From assembly GCA_009668925.1 (NCBI GenBank), contig SBEK01000007.1:1-41898 (forward strand): 41,898 nt of DNA. Reading direction: 5' to 3'. Within the stretch, counting starts at the first letter, position 1; each line of letters opens with the position of its first letter. A program made the translations under genes and the position numbers. The notes below the pieces were generated by a model. It was given only the letters and a program-made list of their open reading frames with translations. It made no database searches and had not been told where the DNA came from. This document shows positions 41,218 through 41,898 of the stretch, one piece after another. Source of the stretch: Deltaproteobacteria bacterium (lineage in GTDB: Bacteria; Desulfobacterota; Syntrophia; Syntrophales; Smithellaceae).

Positions 41218-41898
41218 ATGGACTTTCGAAAGCTTAAAATATTTATCGTTTGCGCTCTGGTGATCACTTCTCTGCAAGCTCACGCCTGGTATGACAAGAC
41301 CCACCTGGCCGTGGCCAAAGTCGCTGGGCTTAAGTCATGGTACAACGCCGCCGGTCCTGATCTCGCCAAAATCAAAGCCGGCAATATTGAATCCTACAAC
41401 CACTGGTATAACAACAATGCCGAGGCCGAGGTCACACCTCAGATGGTGCTCGCGCAAATCGGCAGATACAATGAACGAAACAAGCTCCTGGATTCGGAGG
41501 GACATCTTTACGGCGCCATTATCGCCTCCCTGCGCGCCTACGAAAAAGACCTCCGCGCGGGGAAATATGCCCAGTATCATTTGGCCTATTGCGCGCACTA
41601 TATCGCCGATCTGTCTCAGCCGCTGCATAACATCCCCAGGGATGATTTCAATATGGCCTGGCACGGCACGGATGACGGAATCGTGGAAGACACGATCCTG
41701 GATGAGCCGCAAAAAGTCATCGCGCACATGTACACCATCTTGTTGACACGTGACAATTTCGAAGCGGACCTGGCCCGCGAGATTGCGCGGATTGCCAATT
41801 TGAGCCGTAAGCTCGGCTATAAGCTGCGGGCGGAAAACCGCGGCATCACCAGAGAAGAAGCGTACGTCCAACTGGGGCACAGCGCCTCGCTCCTGAAG
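41218..41898 (+). CDS. exported S1/P1-type zinc nuclease, 3'-truncated by the window edge
   Basis: The frame stays open to the last base (227 codons visible). Four ATG codons are in tandem (41209-41220); AAGGA at 41205-41209 best fits the last one or two. A signal peptide ends AHA before WYDKTH, so the mature N-terminus would be Trp with His six residues in, the W1/H6 zinc-ligand pattern of S1/P1 nucleases and zinc phospholipase C. HYIADLSQPLHN matches the H-x3-D-x-P-x-H zinc motif and MAWHGTDDG supplies further ligands. It is probably periplasmic and cleaves single-stranded nucleic acid (inference). Confidence 0.85.
   Translation, partial: MDFRKLKIFIVCALVITSLQAHAWYDKTHLAVAKVAGLKSWYNAAGPDLAKIKAGNIESYNHWYNNNAEAEVTPQMVLAQIGRYNERNKLLDSEGHLYGAIIASLRAYEKDLRAGKYAQYHLAYCAHYIADLSQPLHNIPRDDFNMAWHGTDDGIVEDTILDEPQKVIAHMYTILLTRDNFEADLAREIARIANLSRKLGYKLRAENRGITREEAYVQLGHSASLLK

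Overview
The window looks like chromosome of a strictly anaerobic, Gram-negative, deltaproteobacterial-type bacterium, most like the Syntrophales (Syntrophus/Smithella). This is an inference from content: [NiFe] and [FeFe] hydrogenase maturation, a selenocysteine formate dehydrogenase with a formate-type carrier, an ADP-forming acyl-CoA synthetase, rubrerythrins, and Gram-negative features such as Tat export, an outer-membrane barrel and a lipoprotein. No rRNA, tRNA, CRISPR array, insertion sequence or phage gene was seen.

Region 1 (1-11.4 kb): the 3' part of hydF ([FeFe] hydrogenase GTPase maturase), a 0.67-kb gap, then a compact ten-gene unit hyaABCD-hypACDBFE. It encodes a periplasmic, membrane-anchored group 1 [NiFe] hydrogenase, its cytochrome b, its C-terminal protease and the full Hyp set. 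Region 2 (11.4-14.0 kb): a small periplasmic cytochrome c and a divergent acyl-CoA synthetase (ADP-forming). Region 3 (14.4-19.2 kb): a nickel island with an outer-membrane barrel protein, cbiM/nikM (with fused CbiN-like part), cbiQ, cbiO, an unknown P-loop protein and nikR with a palindromic operator. Region 4 (19.2-23.5 kb): a structured leader, a TM1266-type regulator, hydG and hydE, then a convergent radical SAM gene. Both hydrogenase maturation systems and the nickel supply therefore share about 22 kb.

Region 5 (23.5-27.9 kb): fdhA, read through an in-frame UGA (Sec357) with a bacterial SECIS hairpin, then an OFA-family carrier. The hya and fdhA promoters share the motif TGACATAAT-(G)-TGAC, which suggests common control of H2 and formate metabolism. 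Region 6 (28.0-34.6 kb): an oxygen-defence block with a Fur/PerR-type regulator, katG (the two share a near-identical operator), rubrerythrin and reverse rubrerythrin. It is followed by coding-like debris and by a poorly understood pair: an IscU-like scaffold protein and a GGGtGRT protein.

Region 7 (34.6-41.9 kb): a fluoride (crcB-type) riboswitch before a CPA-type cation/proton antiporter, uppP on the opposite strand, an aldehyde dehydrogenase, a short SppA lipoprotein peptidase, an ABC-2 exporter pair and the 5' part of an S1/P1-type nuclease gene that runs off the end.

The best candidates for new biology are the scaffold/GGGtGRT pair, the fluoride-switched antiporter, the shared hya/fdh promoter motif, the structured leader before the [FeFe] maturase operon and the unknown P-loop protein in the nickel island.
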